Shown here: positions 33,567 to 42,157 of the stretch, one piece after another
Numbering within the stretch: the first letter of the stretch is position 1
Layout: each line of letters begins with the position of its first letter
Notes under the pieces: model-generated
Database searches by the model: none
What the model was told of the DNA's origin: nothing
The model's input: only the letters and a program-made list of their open reading frames with translations
Position numbers and translations under genes: made by a program
NCBI RefSeq assembly: GCF_014653155.1
Contig: NZ_BNAF01000007.1
Span: 62,001-126,000 of the forward strand
Length of the DNA: 64,000 bases
Reading direction: 5' to 3'
Source: Sphingobacterium griseoflavum
GTDB lineage: Bacteria > Bacteroidota > Bacteroidia > Sphingobacteriales > Sphingobacteriaceae

Positions 33567-34235
33567 CTATTGTTTCGCTTGCACACGTGCCAATGGCCCA
33601 TCGATCATATTAGCTTCAGGACTTTCCGGGTAGTCCGATTTTATCGATTGATAGGCTTTCTCAGCGTTTTTGAAATCTTCTAATACTTCATATACCAGTC
33701 CTAGTTTTTTCAGGAATAGGGGTGAGGTGTATGAATTTTTACTTTTGTCAGCGGCTTTTTTATAATAATCGGCTGCAGATTTATAATCTTTAGACTCTGA
33801 ATAGGCGTCACCAATCAATCCGGTAACCAAAGGATCTAAAATTTCGCTTCCTGTATCGGAATATTTTTGCAAATACTTGATTGCTTCCTGAAAATTGCCT
33901 TGACGCAGGTACAATCCACCAAGGTATGCATTGGCGATGTTTGCAGATTTGGTGTTGGAATACTCATCGGCGATTTCTTTAAAGCCCATAAACGATCCAT
34001 CCCCATTTATTGCTTTGGCCTGTAGCGAGTCTATCATGGCATATTCCTCAGCTTTGTAAATCTCATTGGCAGCCTTCTCTGCACGCGGAGCCAGGTATAA
34101 TTTCTGATAACCCCAATACAGCAATATCAAGACGATGATTGCGCCAACGATGAAGATTATGCTCTTTTGGTTGTCCTGAAAAAATGAACCAGTTGATTTT
34201 TTAGGCTCTATTGGATTTACATTTGTGTTTGACAT
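33567..34235 (-). CDS. membrane-anchored TPR protein
   Basis: 222 residues: cytoplasmic N-terminus, one transmembrane helix (about 27-47, IIFIVGAIIVLILLYWGY) and three to four TPR repeats (ANAYLGGLYLRQGNFQEAI, GLIGDAYSESKDYKSAADYY, KKLGLVYEVLEDFKNAEKAY). The layout resembles YfgM-type ancillary proteins of the secretion and outer-membrane assembly pathways. It has its own terminator. Confidence 0.75.
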   Translation of the reverse strand: MSNTNVNPIEPKKSTGSFFQDNQKSIIFIVGAIIVLILLYWGYQKLYLAPRAEKAANEIYKAEEYAMIDSLQAKAINGDGSFMGFKEIADEYSNTKSANIANAYLGGLYLRQGNFQEAIKYLQKYSDTGSEILDPLVTGLIGDAYSESKDYKSAADYYKKAADKSKNSYTSPLFLKKLGLVYEVLEDFKNAEKAYQSIKSDYPESPEANMIDGPLARVQAKQ

Positions 34236-34322
34236 CTGCTATGATCGTATAATAAATATGGAACGCAAAATTACACTTTTAAAAGTTTATTGCAAGTATT
34301 AATAAAAAATCTCGGCTTTATA

Positions 34323-36251
34323 TCAATTAGTTGAGCTTGAAACCGCTTTGTCCAGCTGCTCATAAATCGAATTTTGGCTTTTAAACTCGGGAACGATCAC
34401 TTTCATTTGCTTGACAACTTCCAGGTTATTGTTTGTTTTTGTTTGGTCAAACAAAACTTTCACTTGATCGGCGACAAAATCGAAATTGTTTTCGCGAACC
34501 TTGGCGATCATGATTTTTTGGTGGTGCGTTTGCAAGGTGTTCTCTAGGTCGTTCAGGAGCTCTTCGTATAGCTTTTCTCCCGGCCGTAGGCCTGTGAATT
34601 TAATATCAATCTCTTTGTAGGGCGTAAATCCGGAGAGCTTGATCATTTTCTCGGCGAGGTCGACAATCTTTACGGATTTTCCCATATCAAAAACAAAAAT
34701 CTCTCCGCCATTGCCCATACAGCCCGCTTCGATAACCAACTGACAGGCCTCGGGGATCGTCATGAAGTAACGGGTGATATCGGGGTGAGTCACCGTTAAT
34801 GGCCCCCCTTTTTCTATCTGTTCTTTAAAGCGTGGTATTACAGACCCATTGGAACCCAGTACATTTCCAAATCGGGTTGTGATAAATCTGGTCTGTACAC
34901 CATTGTTCTGCTGCATGATGCGGTTGTTCAACGACTGAACATACATCTCCGCGATACGTTTGGTTGCACCCATGACGTTCGTCGGGTTGACAGCTTTGTC
35001 GGTGGATACGAAAACAAATTTCGAAACATTATACTCCACTGCGAGATTGGACAAGGTGAATGTGCCGAACACGTTGGTGCGCACCCCCTCTATCGGATGG
35101 TTTTCCATCATCGGCACATGCTTGTAGGCTGCTGCATGGTATACATATTGCGGTTTGAATGTTTCGAAGAGTATCCGCATCCGCTCTTCATTTTTTACGT
35201 CAGCGATAAAAGATTGGTAGGATTGATTCTTGAATCGCTCCTGCAGGTCAAGATGAAGGTTGTGCAGCGGCGATTCCGCCTGATCGCAAAGGATGATTAG
35301 CTGTGGGTTGAAAAGTCCTAGTTGTTTGGCAATTTCGCTACCGATAGAGCCCGCAGCACCAGTTACCAAAATTCTTTTGCCCGCGATCTGATCGCGTATA
35401 TTGTCGTGTGATAGAATAATGGGCGCGCGCTCCAAAAGATCCTCGATCTTGATTTTCTTGATCTGGTTTGGCGACAAGGTGCCGTTGATGATTTCGCTGA
35501 CAGGCGGTAAGGTTAGCACATTCACGTTATGCTCCAGACAAATGTCTGTCACGGCATCTTTCTTTTCTGGATCTACTCGATGCGAAGCAAAGATCAGCTC
35601 GTCTATGCCCAGTTTCTCGATCAAACGCTCCAGATCTTTGGACTTGAAGATCTTCACGCCATCAATATACTTGTCGATTTTACTTTCATTATCGTCAATA
35701 TAGGCTACGATCACTTTATTTGATTTTAGGTCGTGGTCGAACGTGCGTTTCACCGCAATACCAAGGTCGCCGGCACCATAGACAACCACGTTTTTCTTTT
35801 CAGAAGTTTTTGTTTTGTTGTACTGAAATACAATCTTGATCAGCGTACGGTAGGTAGTCAGCCCCGTAAAAGCAAACAGACTATAGATGATGATGATGTT
35901 GGTTGGGAGTAGTGATGGGATATGCAATGCAATCAAGGTCAGCTTGATCGCAAATAGGATAATGATGTTGAACAGCAGGGTAGACAGAATACGGATGGAA
36001 TCAACCGCGCTGGTATAGCGTACAATGCCCGAATAGAGCTTGAATACCAGAAAAGAAAATGATGTAGTGGCGAGGCAGTAGATAATTTCTATTGCGAATT
36101 CCGCTCGGGCATAGGCATGCAAATTGAACGAATAGTACAATGCATACGCAAATATAAAAGCAATAGCCGCAATGGATAGGTCGAAAAGAAATATAGTCCA
36201 CCTTGGGACAATGCCGATTTGGTTGAAAACAGGTAATTTTTGCATTAACAC
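34323..36251 (-). CDS. UDP-sugar 4,6-dehydratase / CapD-WbpM-type membrane protein
   Basis: 642 residues. Four membrane helices (about 15-125), a CoA-binding-like Rossmann part (VVVYGAGDLGIAVKR, near 155) and the polysaccharide-biosynthesis dehydratase domain: VTGAAGSIGSEIAKQL near 295, AAYKHVPMMENHPIEGVRTN, and STDKAVNPTNVMGATKR near 415 with the Met-Lys pair typical of WbpM/PglF. It converts UDP-GlcNAc to a 4-keto-6-deoxy sugar for surface glycans. Divergent from the alanine dehydrogenase gene. Confidence 0.9.
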   Translation of the reverse strand: MLMQKLPVFNQIGIVPRWTIFLFDLSIAAIAFIFAYALYYSFNLHAYARAEFAIEIIYCLATTSFSFLVFKLYSGIVRYTSAVDSIRILSTLLFNIIILFAIKLTLIALHIPSLLPTNIIIIYSLFAFTGLTTYRTLIKIVFQYNKTKTSEKKNVVVYGAGDLGIAVKRTFDHDLKSNKVIVAYIDDNESKIDKYIDGVKIFKSKDLERLIEKLGIDELIFASHRVDPEKKDAVTDICLEHNVNVLTLPPVSEIINGTLSPNQIKKIKIEDLLERAPIILSHDNIRDQIAGKRILVTGAAGSIGSEIAKQLGLFNPQLIILCDQAESPLHNLHLDLQERFKNQSYQSFIADVKNEERMRILFETFKPQYVYHAAAYKHVPMMENHPIEGVRTNVFGTFTLSNLAVEYNVSKFVFVSTDKAVNPTNVMGATKRIAEMYVQSLNNRIMQQNNGVQTRFITTRFGNVLGSNGSVIPRFKEQIEKGGPLTVTHPDITRYFMTIPEACQLVIEAGCMGNGGEIFVFDMGKSVKIVDLAEKMIKLSGFTPYKEIDIKFTGLRPGEKLYEELLNDLENTLQTHHQKIMIAKVRENNFDFVADQVKVLFDQTKTNNNLEVVKQMKVIVPEFKSQNSIYEQLDKAVSSSTN

Positions 36252-36362
36252 GATATTACACTATGGTAAAAGTATAAAAAAAAACGGATTTAAATATTCT
36301 GTGCGCTGAATATCAATAATAATATTTAATTTCACTGGTTACAAAAGGGAAAGATCGATCTT

Positions 36363-37574
36363 ATGAATGATATGTCAAAAATCGCCCATAAAGCCATTTT
36401 CCAGACACAGGAAGCGCTGGCACATGTTGGTAGAAATAGAAACGCCTTGAAGATAGGCGTTCCTAAAGAGGTTTCATTCCAAGAAAAGCGAATTCCCTTG
36501 ACTCCACTTTCCGTGGCGCTCTTGATCGAGTACGGTCATGAGGTGATTATCGAAGCCGGGGCGGGTGATGCTTCAAATTTTTTGGATCAGCATTACGCCG
36601 AACAAGGTGCACGGATCAGCCATGACAGGAATGAGGTGTTTCAGAGTGATATCATCATTAAAATTGCTAGTCCGACGTTGGAGGAGGTAGGCCTGATGCG
36701 CAACAAGCAGGTACTGATGTCCTCCCATCAGCCTTCCTTAATGGATCTTCAGGTGTTGAAGGCGCTTATCAGAAAGCAGATAACGGCCCTTTCTTACGAG
36801 TATCTGAAAGATGAAGGCGGGCACCTGACCGTTGTTCGGGCTATGAGTGAAATTGTTGGAGCGACCTCGGTGCTCATCGCTGCAGAATACCTAAGCAACA
36901 TCTTCGATGGGAAAGGCCTGATGTTGGGCGGCGTAACAGGTGTTCCGCCCACAGAGATGGTTATTATCGGCGCGGGAACAGTGGGCGAATATGCTGCCCG
37001 CACCGCAATCGCCCTCGGCGCGCAGGTGAAGGTATTTGATAGCTCGGTTTACCGGCTGCGGCGCCTGCAGAATAACGTGGGGAGCCGCGTCTTTACTTCG
37101 GTGATTCAGCCCATTGTCCTTAACAAGGCAGTGCGGTCTTGCGATGTCGTGATAGGCGCCGTACGGGCAAGCAACGGACGTTCTCCGTGCATCATCGCCG
37201 AAGAAACCGTTTCAAAGATGAAACCCAATTCGGTACTGATAGACGTGAGTATCGACCAAGGGGGGTGTTTCGAGACTTCCGAGGTGACCAGCCACGACAA
37301 GCCTGTTTTTCGAAAACATGATGTCATCCATTACTGCGTGCCTAATATTGCGTCTCGGGTTGCGCGTACCGCAACTTATGCTTTGACGAATATCTTTACG
37401 CCGCTATTGCTGCAGATTGGTGAAAGCGGTGGTATGAACAACATGATCTGGTCCGATAAATGCATCCGAAGCGCTATTTACCTGTACCAAGGCATGCTGA
37501 CCAACAAGGATATCGGCGATAAGTTCAATTTGACCTCCAAGGATTTGGATCTACTCATTGTGGCTAATCAATAA
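36363..37574 (+). CDS. ald: alanine dehydrogenase
   Basis: 403 residues, about 30 longer at the N-terminus than the classical enzyme. The N-terminal domain starts IGVPKEVSFQEKRIPLTP; the NAD-binding fold holds VIIGAGTVGEYAARTAIALGAQ, and the C-terminal part carries VSIDQGGC. It interconverts alanine and pyruvate with NAD. The canonical active-site His near residue 96 falls in SSHQPSLMDLQ, so substrate handling may differ. A second ATG at 36372 is possible. The next gene starts 4 bp after its stop. Confidence 0.85.
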   Translation: MNDMSKIAHKAIFQTQEALAHVGRNRNALKIGVPKEVSFQEKRIPLTPLSVALLIEYGHEVIIEAGAGDASNFLDQHYAEQGARISHDRNEVFQSDIIIKIASPTLEEVGLMRNKQVLMSSHQPSLMDLQVLKALIRKQITALSYEYLKDEGGHLTVVRAMSEIVGATSVLIAAEYLSNIFDGKGLMLGGVTGVPPTEMVIIGAGTVGEYAARTAIALGAQVKVFDSSVYRLRRLQNNVGSRVFTSVIQPIVLNKAVRSCDVVIGAVRASNGRSPCIIAEETVSKMKPNSVLIDVSIDQGGCFETSEVTSHDKPVFRKHDVIHYCVPNIASRVARTATYALTNIFTPLLLQIGESGGMNNMIWSDKCIRSAIYLYQGMLTNKDIGDKFNLTSKDLDLLIVANQ

Positions 37575-37578
37575 AACT

Positions 37579-38421
37579 ATGAAATTTATCTATGCTCTTT
37601 TAATGGTTGCACTCCTCAATTACTATACGTTGGCGCAAGAGAAAGTCGCACTTTATGATGTGATACCCAACGCAACTGTGCCGAAGGAAGGCTTGAACGA
37701 CGAAAACATTCCGGTCTTGTACCGCTATGAGGTGGAGGGCTCCAAGCAGGGTATGCTCATTATTCCGGGCGGCGGCTATTCCCACGTTGCCATCAACCAC
37801 GAGGGGCACGAAGTGGCCAAAGAATTTAACAAGCATGGTATAAGCGCATTTGTGCTTTATTACCGCTTGCCAAAAGATGAAACCATGCCCATACGCAAAA
37901 TCGGACCGTTGCAAGATGCGCAGCGGGCGATGCAGTACATCCGGGAAACCTATGCTTTTGACCGCGTTGGTGTCATTGGCTTTTCTGCTGGTGGACATCT
38001 TGCCGCTACATTGTCCAACCACTTTGAGGACACCAAGATCGAGAATCCGAAACAAACAAATCTACGCCCAGACTTTTCCGTATTGATCTATCCGGTGATA
38101 TCCATGCGGGATGAAGTTACGCACCAAGGATCGAAAGAACAGCTGATCGGCGTTCAGGCAGAGGAGGCTGATGTACGGTATTATTCACTGGATGAACAGG
38201 TGAGCAAAAAGACGCCTCCAACTTTCTTGGTGCATGCGCACGACGACAAGGCAGTGGTATTTGCAAATGCTAGCCGTTACCAAGAGGCACTAAACGAGTT
38301 TGGGATTGCCAATGAGTTGTTTGCGTACCAAGTCGGCGGGCATGGGTTCGGATTGTTGAACAAAAGTGATGCGCGTAGGTGGTCAGACAGGATGTTTATT
38401 TGGCTAAACGAGTTGGAATAA
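37579..38421 (+). CDS. secreted alpha/beta hydrolase, esterase type
   Basis: 280 residues from ATG 37579, with signal peptide ending TLAQ. Fold markers: IIPGGGYSHVAINHEG (oxyanion side), nucleophile elbow GFSAGGHLA near residue 135, the acid in VHAHDDKAV and the catalytic His in GGHGFGL. It resembles acetyl-xylan esterases and other sugar esterases. The upstream in-frame start at 37558 overlaps ald and lacks a signal, so 37579 is chosen. Confidence 0.82.
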   Translation: MKFIYALLMVALLNYYTLAQEKVALYDVIPNATVPKEGLNDENIPVLYRYEVEGSKQGMLIIPGGGYSHVAINHEGHEVAKEFNKHGISAFVLYYRLPKDETMPIRKIGPLQDAQRAMQYIRETYAFDRVGVIGFSAGGHLAATLSNHFEDTKIENPKQTNLRPDFSVLIYPVISMRDEVTHQGSKEQLIGVQAEEADVRYYSLDEQVSKKTPPTFLVHAHDDKAVVFANASRYQEALNEFGIANELFAYQVGGHGFGLLNKSDARRWSDRMFIWLNELE

Positions 38422-38434
38422 AGAAGCTAATCCC

Positions 38435-39487
38435 CTACTTGTTTTCGAAAACGATGTGTCTTTTGATGGTCACATCGACGCGCGTACCGATCGGTATGTC
38501 GATGATGGGATGGAGGATGGCATGCAGCTTCAGCGGTCCGCGTCGAACGACCAATTCATTGAAGAATCCACGAAAACGGATGTCTTTCACAACAAACTGA
38601 CCATCGGGGTGAATGTGGTAGGCAATATCTTCCTGATGAATGCCTACAGAGGTGTGGCATGCGATACCAAGTTCAGCGGCTAAATCTGGAGTTAGAATAT
38701 TGCTTTTTGCAAGCAGCTGCGCCGTGTAGCTATGGGATGGGTTAAAGTACAGCGCTTCCGGTGATCCCTGTTCGATAATCTTGGCATTTTTCATAACGAT
38801 GAGCTCATCAGCCATGGCCAATACTTCGGTGGGATCGTGGGACACCAAGAGGATGGTGATCCCCGTTTCGGCCACGATATGGCGGATGTCTTGTTGCAGG
38901 GCATCCCGAAATGCGGCATCCACCTGGTTAAAGGGTTCATCCATCAATAAAACCTCGGGCTCATTGATCAAAGCACGGGCGATCGCTACACGTTGCTTTT
39001 CGCCACCGCTGAGGTCGGCCACGCGCTGTTGGGCAAGGTGTTCTATTTTCAGACGCGCCAAGGTCTCTTGCGTTTTACGCTCCTTACGTGCCAAATTTGT
39101 ATTAGGCAATTGTGACGCAATGTTGTCCCAGACTTTGGCATACAGATTAAGATCATCGAAACCTTGAGAAACGAGCCGCATGGCATCGTGCCCCGGGATG
39201 AGTTTGTCCTTTCGCGTAGGCACGAGCCAACCTTGGTAGCGCACCTCTCCGGTTGTTGGCTCCAGCAGGCCATAGATCAATTTTAGTAGGGTACTCTTCC
39301 CGCTGCCCGATTCGCCGATGATGGCCGTTATCTTCCCTTCGGAAATACCGAAATCCACATGGTCCACCGCAATGACCTCTTCCTTGGAAGCAAAGGTGTG
39401 CGATAATTGATCCCCAAAGATGAAGGGGACGTCGGTCCGTTGTGTGTCATTCGGAATATACGAGCAGGAAGCATTTTTTTGTGCCAT
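38435..39487 (-). CDS. ABC transporter ATP-binding protein
   Basis: 350 residues from ATG 39487. Walker A GESGSGKST (about 75), a VSQGFDDLNLY stretch where the Q-loop lies, signature LSGGEKQRV (about 173), Walker B VLLMDEPFNQVDA and switch VSHDPTE. The C-terminal 110 residues form a TOBE-like domain (IRFRGFFNELVVRRG). The type fits importers of oligopeptides, spermidine, iron or sulfate; no permease is adjacent, so the partner is unknown. A hairpin precedes the ATG. Confidence 0.82.
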   Translation of the reverse strand: MAQKNASCSYIPNDTQRTDVPFIFGDQLSHTFASKEEVIAVDHVDFGISEGKITAIIGESGSGKSTLLKLIYGLLEPTTGEVRYQGWLVPTRKDKLIPGHDAMRLVSQGFDDLNLYAKVWDNIASQLPNTNLARKERKTQETLARLKIEHLAQQRVADLSGGEKQRVAIARALINEPEVLLMDEPFNQVDAAFRDALQQDIRHIVAETGITILLVSHDPTEVLAMADELIVMKNAKIIEQGSPEALYFNPSHSYTAQLLAKSNILTPDLAAELGIACHTSVGIHQEDIAYHIHPDGQFVVKDIRFRGFFNELVVRRGPLKLHAILHPIIDIPIGTRVDVTIKRHIVFENK

Positions 39488-39495
39488 AAATAAAA

Positions 39496-39520
39496 GTGCC
39501 GAACATTTTTTGTTCGGCAC
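39496..39520 (-). terminator. terminator-like hairpin 8 bp before the ABC gene start
   Basis: Perfect stem GTGCCGAACA / TGTTCGGCAC with a 5-nt T/A loop, followed on the minus strand by TTTTATTT and then the ATG. It could be an attenuator or a regulator-binding palindrome in the leader. Confidence 0.5.
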
Positions 39521-39564
39521 AAAAGTAAGCATTTATATCTTAAGCTGATTGAGGTCTCGTTATG

Positions 39565-40356
39565 CTAAAACCACAGGCTCAATCCGAACGTAAAATTGTT
39601 CAATGATTGTTGGTTAGGGCTATTCTCGAACATGTCGTTTAAATAATATTTGGCGAAAAGCCCCATGGATTTGTAGCCTACACGCGCAAAGGCCCCATAT
39701 TGAAAACTTGCCAAATTATAATTGTCGCGGAATTTCTGCTTGCCAAACTCTTCACTCTTCAGGCGTTGCGTGCCTTTGAGTAATATGCCGCTCATCGCAC
39801 CAACCGCGATCTTTGCGCGATCGCCATGCCGATTTTTGCGACTCCTGAACTCAAATGTCAATGGTAGCCGTAAGTAGGTCGACGTAAATACATTTTTCCG
39901 GTAGTCTGTTTCTGATTCGGCATACGTTAATGGAACTTCTTTGGTATCTAAAATTATGTCATTCTTTAGGCGAAGGTAATTCCACTCAAAACCAGTAGAT
40001 ACATATATCTTGAATAGGTCGTTGAACCGAAGACCCACTTGGGCCACGTCAAAGCCAAAGTTGGAGGCTTTGCTGTAATCAAGAAATTGGTTATCCGCAG
40101 AGAGGCTGAAGCTTCCATTATCGATCAGTCGGGAAAAGCCCCAATCTACACGGGCAAAAGTAGGGCCGCCGAAGAATCTGGGATAGATGATTTTCTTGCC
40201 TTGATCATCATAGTCTTTTTTTCCAATCGTGGGGATGTAATCACGGTGTTTATTTTCCGTGCTATCGTTTTTATGATCCTGTGCCGAGACGGACGTTAAG
40301 GAAAGCAGGCCTACCATAACGCTGGATAGGATGTAGGTTATACATGTATTTTTCAT
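39565..40356 (-). CDS. outer-membrane beta-barrel protein
   Basis: 263 residues with signal peptide (ends SVSAQ), a charged N-terminal stretch and about eight alternating amphipathic strands, ending NFTFGLSLWF with the terminal aromatic residue typical of barrels. It is the last gene of the ECF sigma operon (sigma, anti-sigma, barrel). Function unknown; probably an outer-membrane component linked to the sigma signal. Confidence 0.7.
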   Translation of the reverse strand: MKNTCITYILSSVMVGLLSLTSVSAQDHKNDSTENKHRDYIPTIGKKDYDDQGKKIIYPRFFGGPTFARVDWGFSRLIDNGSFSLSADNQFLDYSKASNFGFDVAQVGLRFNDLFKIYVSTGFEWNYLRLKNDIILDTKEVPLTYAESETDYRKNVFTSTYLRLPLTFEFRSRKNRHGDRAKIAVGAMSGILLKGTQRLKSEEFGKQKFRDNYNLASFQYGAFARVGYKSMGLFAKYYLNDMFENSPNQQSLNNFTFGLSLWF

Positions 40357-40360
40357 AGGA

Positions 40361-41119
40361 TTATCTTCTGTTTTTTTTACGGTTTTTTACGAATGATTGT
40401 AATATGTCAATTCGAAGGGATCCTTCTTCGTCATTGCTAAAGTGTATGGTTTTGTTTTGGTCAGGGTTCACCATGTCGGAAATTCGATTCAGGATACCCG
40501 TAACGAGGCCCTGTTGCGTTTTAGCGTTCCCTTTCGAGCCGCTCGCCAGCATGGATTCCTCTTCGTCAGGACTTTCGACCAATGGCTGGATTGGGTCGAT
40601 CTCTACGACTTGCGTGTTGACCAACGCTGGCGGAATGGTATCTGCCTGTACAGCTTCTATCTTGGCGATATGTAGATCAGGAATGTATAAATCCAGTTTG
40701 GACTTTGCCTCCTTATTCGCCAACCCCGGTACTTTAACGATCGCAGCTTCTCTTTCTTTATGCGGGCTTTTGTTAGCCTTGATGATGCGTGCGTGTTGCG
40801 TCAACGTATTTTCTTTCCCTTTTTCCGAAACTTCAACTTGTTGTTCTGTTTTCTCCGTCTGATCGGGTTGTTCACGAACCTTGACCAATTGTTCCCGTGC
40901 CGGCGGCGCTTCGATTTGTTGTCGGAAAATCATTGCGGCAAGCCCACCCAACAATAACAATGCGGCTGCATATCGTAATCCGCTTTTCTTCCATATCGAA
41001 ACAGTTTTCCGCTCCGCCGGCAATTCGGCTTCGATCTTTGCCCACATATCTGCCCCTGGATCGACTTCGAAATCGGTCATTTCCTGTTTGAAGAGCTTGT
41101 CGAATTGTTCGTTGTTCAT
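40361..41119 (-). CDS. membrane-bound anti-sigma-factor-like protein
   Basis: 252 residues: cytoplasmic N-terminus with DKLFKQEMTDFEVDPGADMW, one transmembrane helix (about 48-67, YAAALLLLGGLAAMIF) and a long periplasmic Pro/Gln/Lys-rich part. It starts within the last bases of the sigma gene (ATGA overlap) and is followed 4 bp later by the barrel gene. This is the usual position of an anti-sigma regulator in Bacteroidota. Confidence 0.75.
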   Translation of the reverse strand: MNNEQFDKLFKQEMTDFEVDPGADMWAKIEAELPAERKTVSIWKKSGLRYAAALLLLGGLAAMIFRQQIEAPPAREQLVKVREQPDQTEKTEQQVEVSEKGKENTLTQHARIIKANKSPHKEREAAIVKVPGLANKEAKSKLDLYIPDLHIAKIEAVQADTIPPALVNTQVVEIDPIQPLVESPDEEESMLASGSKGNAKTQQGLVTGILNRISDMVNPDQNKTIHFSNDEEGSLRIDILQSFVKNRKKNRR

Positions 41120-41661
41120 GATGCCTTTCCTTCCATTTTAAGTAGTTTCTCCTGAAGCCATTGCCGGGCTCTGGATAACTGTGATTTTGAATTGCCTTCG
41201 CTTATATTCAGCTTTTCAGCTATTTCACGATGGGAATAACCATCGATCACGTACATGTTGAAAACCGTGCGGTAGCCAAGTGGTAGTAGCTGAATCAGTG
41301 CTAGCAGGTCTTTGTACTGCACGTTGTCCGTACTTTCCATCGTTCCCGCTAGGCTTTCGTGGCTTTCATCAAAAGATTCCACGCTGCTCATTTGGTTGCG
41401 CCGGTGATTTTCAATGGCGGTATGCACCATGATCCGGCGAATCCAGCCTTCCAAAGATCCCTTGTTTTCAAAATGTTTGCCTTTTCGAAACACCTTTATA
41501 AAACCAACCTGTAAGATGTCTTTTGCCTGTTGCTCATCCGGAGCATAGCGAAGGCAAACGGCATACATTTTTTTGGAGAACAGCTGATAGAGCGCGAATT
41601 GTGCCTTTCGGTCGCCGTTTAGGCACTTATTCCATATGCTTTCTAACTGTTGCTTTTCCAA
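41116..41661 (-). CDS. ECF-type RNA polymerase sigma factor
   Basis: 181 residues. Region 2: YQLFSKKMYAVCLRYAPDEQ and the -10-recognition stretch GFIKVFRKGKHFENKGSLEGW; region 4: LLPLGYRTVFNMYVIDGYSHREIAEKLNISEG with its helix-turn-helix. Sits with an anti-sigma-like and a barrel gene in one operon. Its neighbourhood to porX recalls the PorX-SigP link in Porphyromonas. Confidence 0.9.
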   Translation of the reverse strand: MEKQQLESIWNKCLNGDRKAQFALYQLFSKKMYAVCLRYAPDEQQAKDILQVGFIKVFRKGKHFENKGSLEGWIRRIMVHTAIENHRRNQMSSVESFDESHESLAGTMESTDNVQYKDLLALIQLLPLGYRTVFNMYVIDGYSHREIAEKLNISEGNSKSQLSRARQWLQEKLLKMEGKAS

Positions 41662-41734
41662 GGTTGATTAGTCTTTATAGGGAAGACGAGCAAAAAGAGA
41701 GGAAGGTTGCATCCGCTTTTAAAAAAATAATAAA

Positions 41735-42151
41735 TTATTTTAGGATAATTTTTCGGCTGCTCGGCGATATGATTTCGATGCTTACCTCTCGGGCATCGTG
41801 GGGAATGAGATTGGGGATTTTTTCGGGCCATTCAACGAAACAGTAGGAATCGGAATAGAAGTAATCTTCGTAGCCCAGATCTAGCGCTTCCTCTTCTTTT
41901 TTTAGCCGATAAAAATCGAAGTGGAAAATGGGCCCACTGGGCGAGTCGTATTCGTTCACAATAGAAAAGGTGGGACTAGATGTTGCTTCGGTAACCCCTA
42001 GTTCAGTGCATAGCGCATGTACGAGGGTTGTTTTGCCCGCTCCCATTTGGCCCTTTAACAGAAATATCCTATCGTTCTGATGGGCAGATAGGATTTTGCG
42101 CGCCGCAGCTGGCAATTCTTCAAGATTGTTAACATGGATTTCCATGCTCAA
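41735..42151 (-). CDS. tsaE: TsaE, tRNA threonylcarbamoyladenosine synthesis ATPase
   Basis: 138 residues. Walker A LLKGQMGAGKTTLVHALC, the SSPTFSIVNEY motif and HFDFYRLKKEEEAL match TsaE, the ATPase that supports TsaBD in making t6A on ANN-decoding tRNAs. Six bp separate it from porX, which is upstream on the same strand. Confidence 0.95.
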   Translation of the reverse strand: MSMEIHVNNLEELPAAARKILSAHQNDRIFLLKGQMGAGKTTLVHALCTELGVTEATSSPTFSIVNEYDSPSGPIFHFDFYRLKKEEEALDLGYEDYFYSDSYCFVEWPEKIPNLIPHDAREVSIEIISPSSRKIILK

Positions 42152-42157
42152 ATGTAT

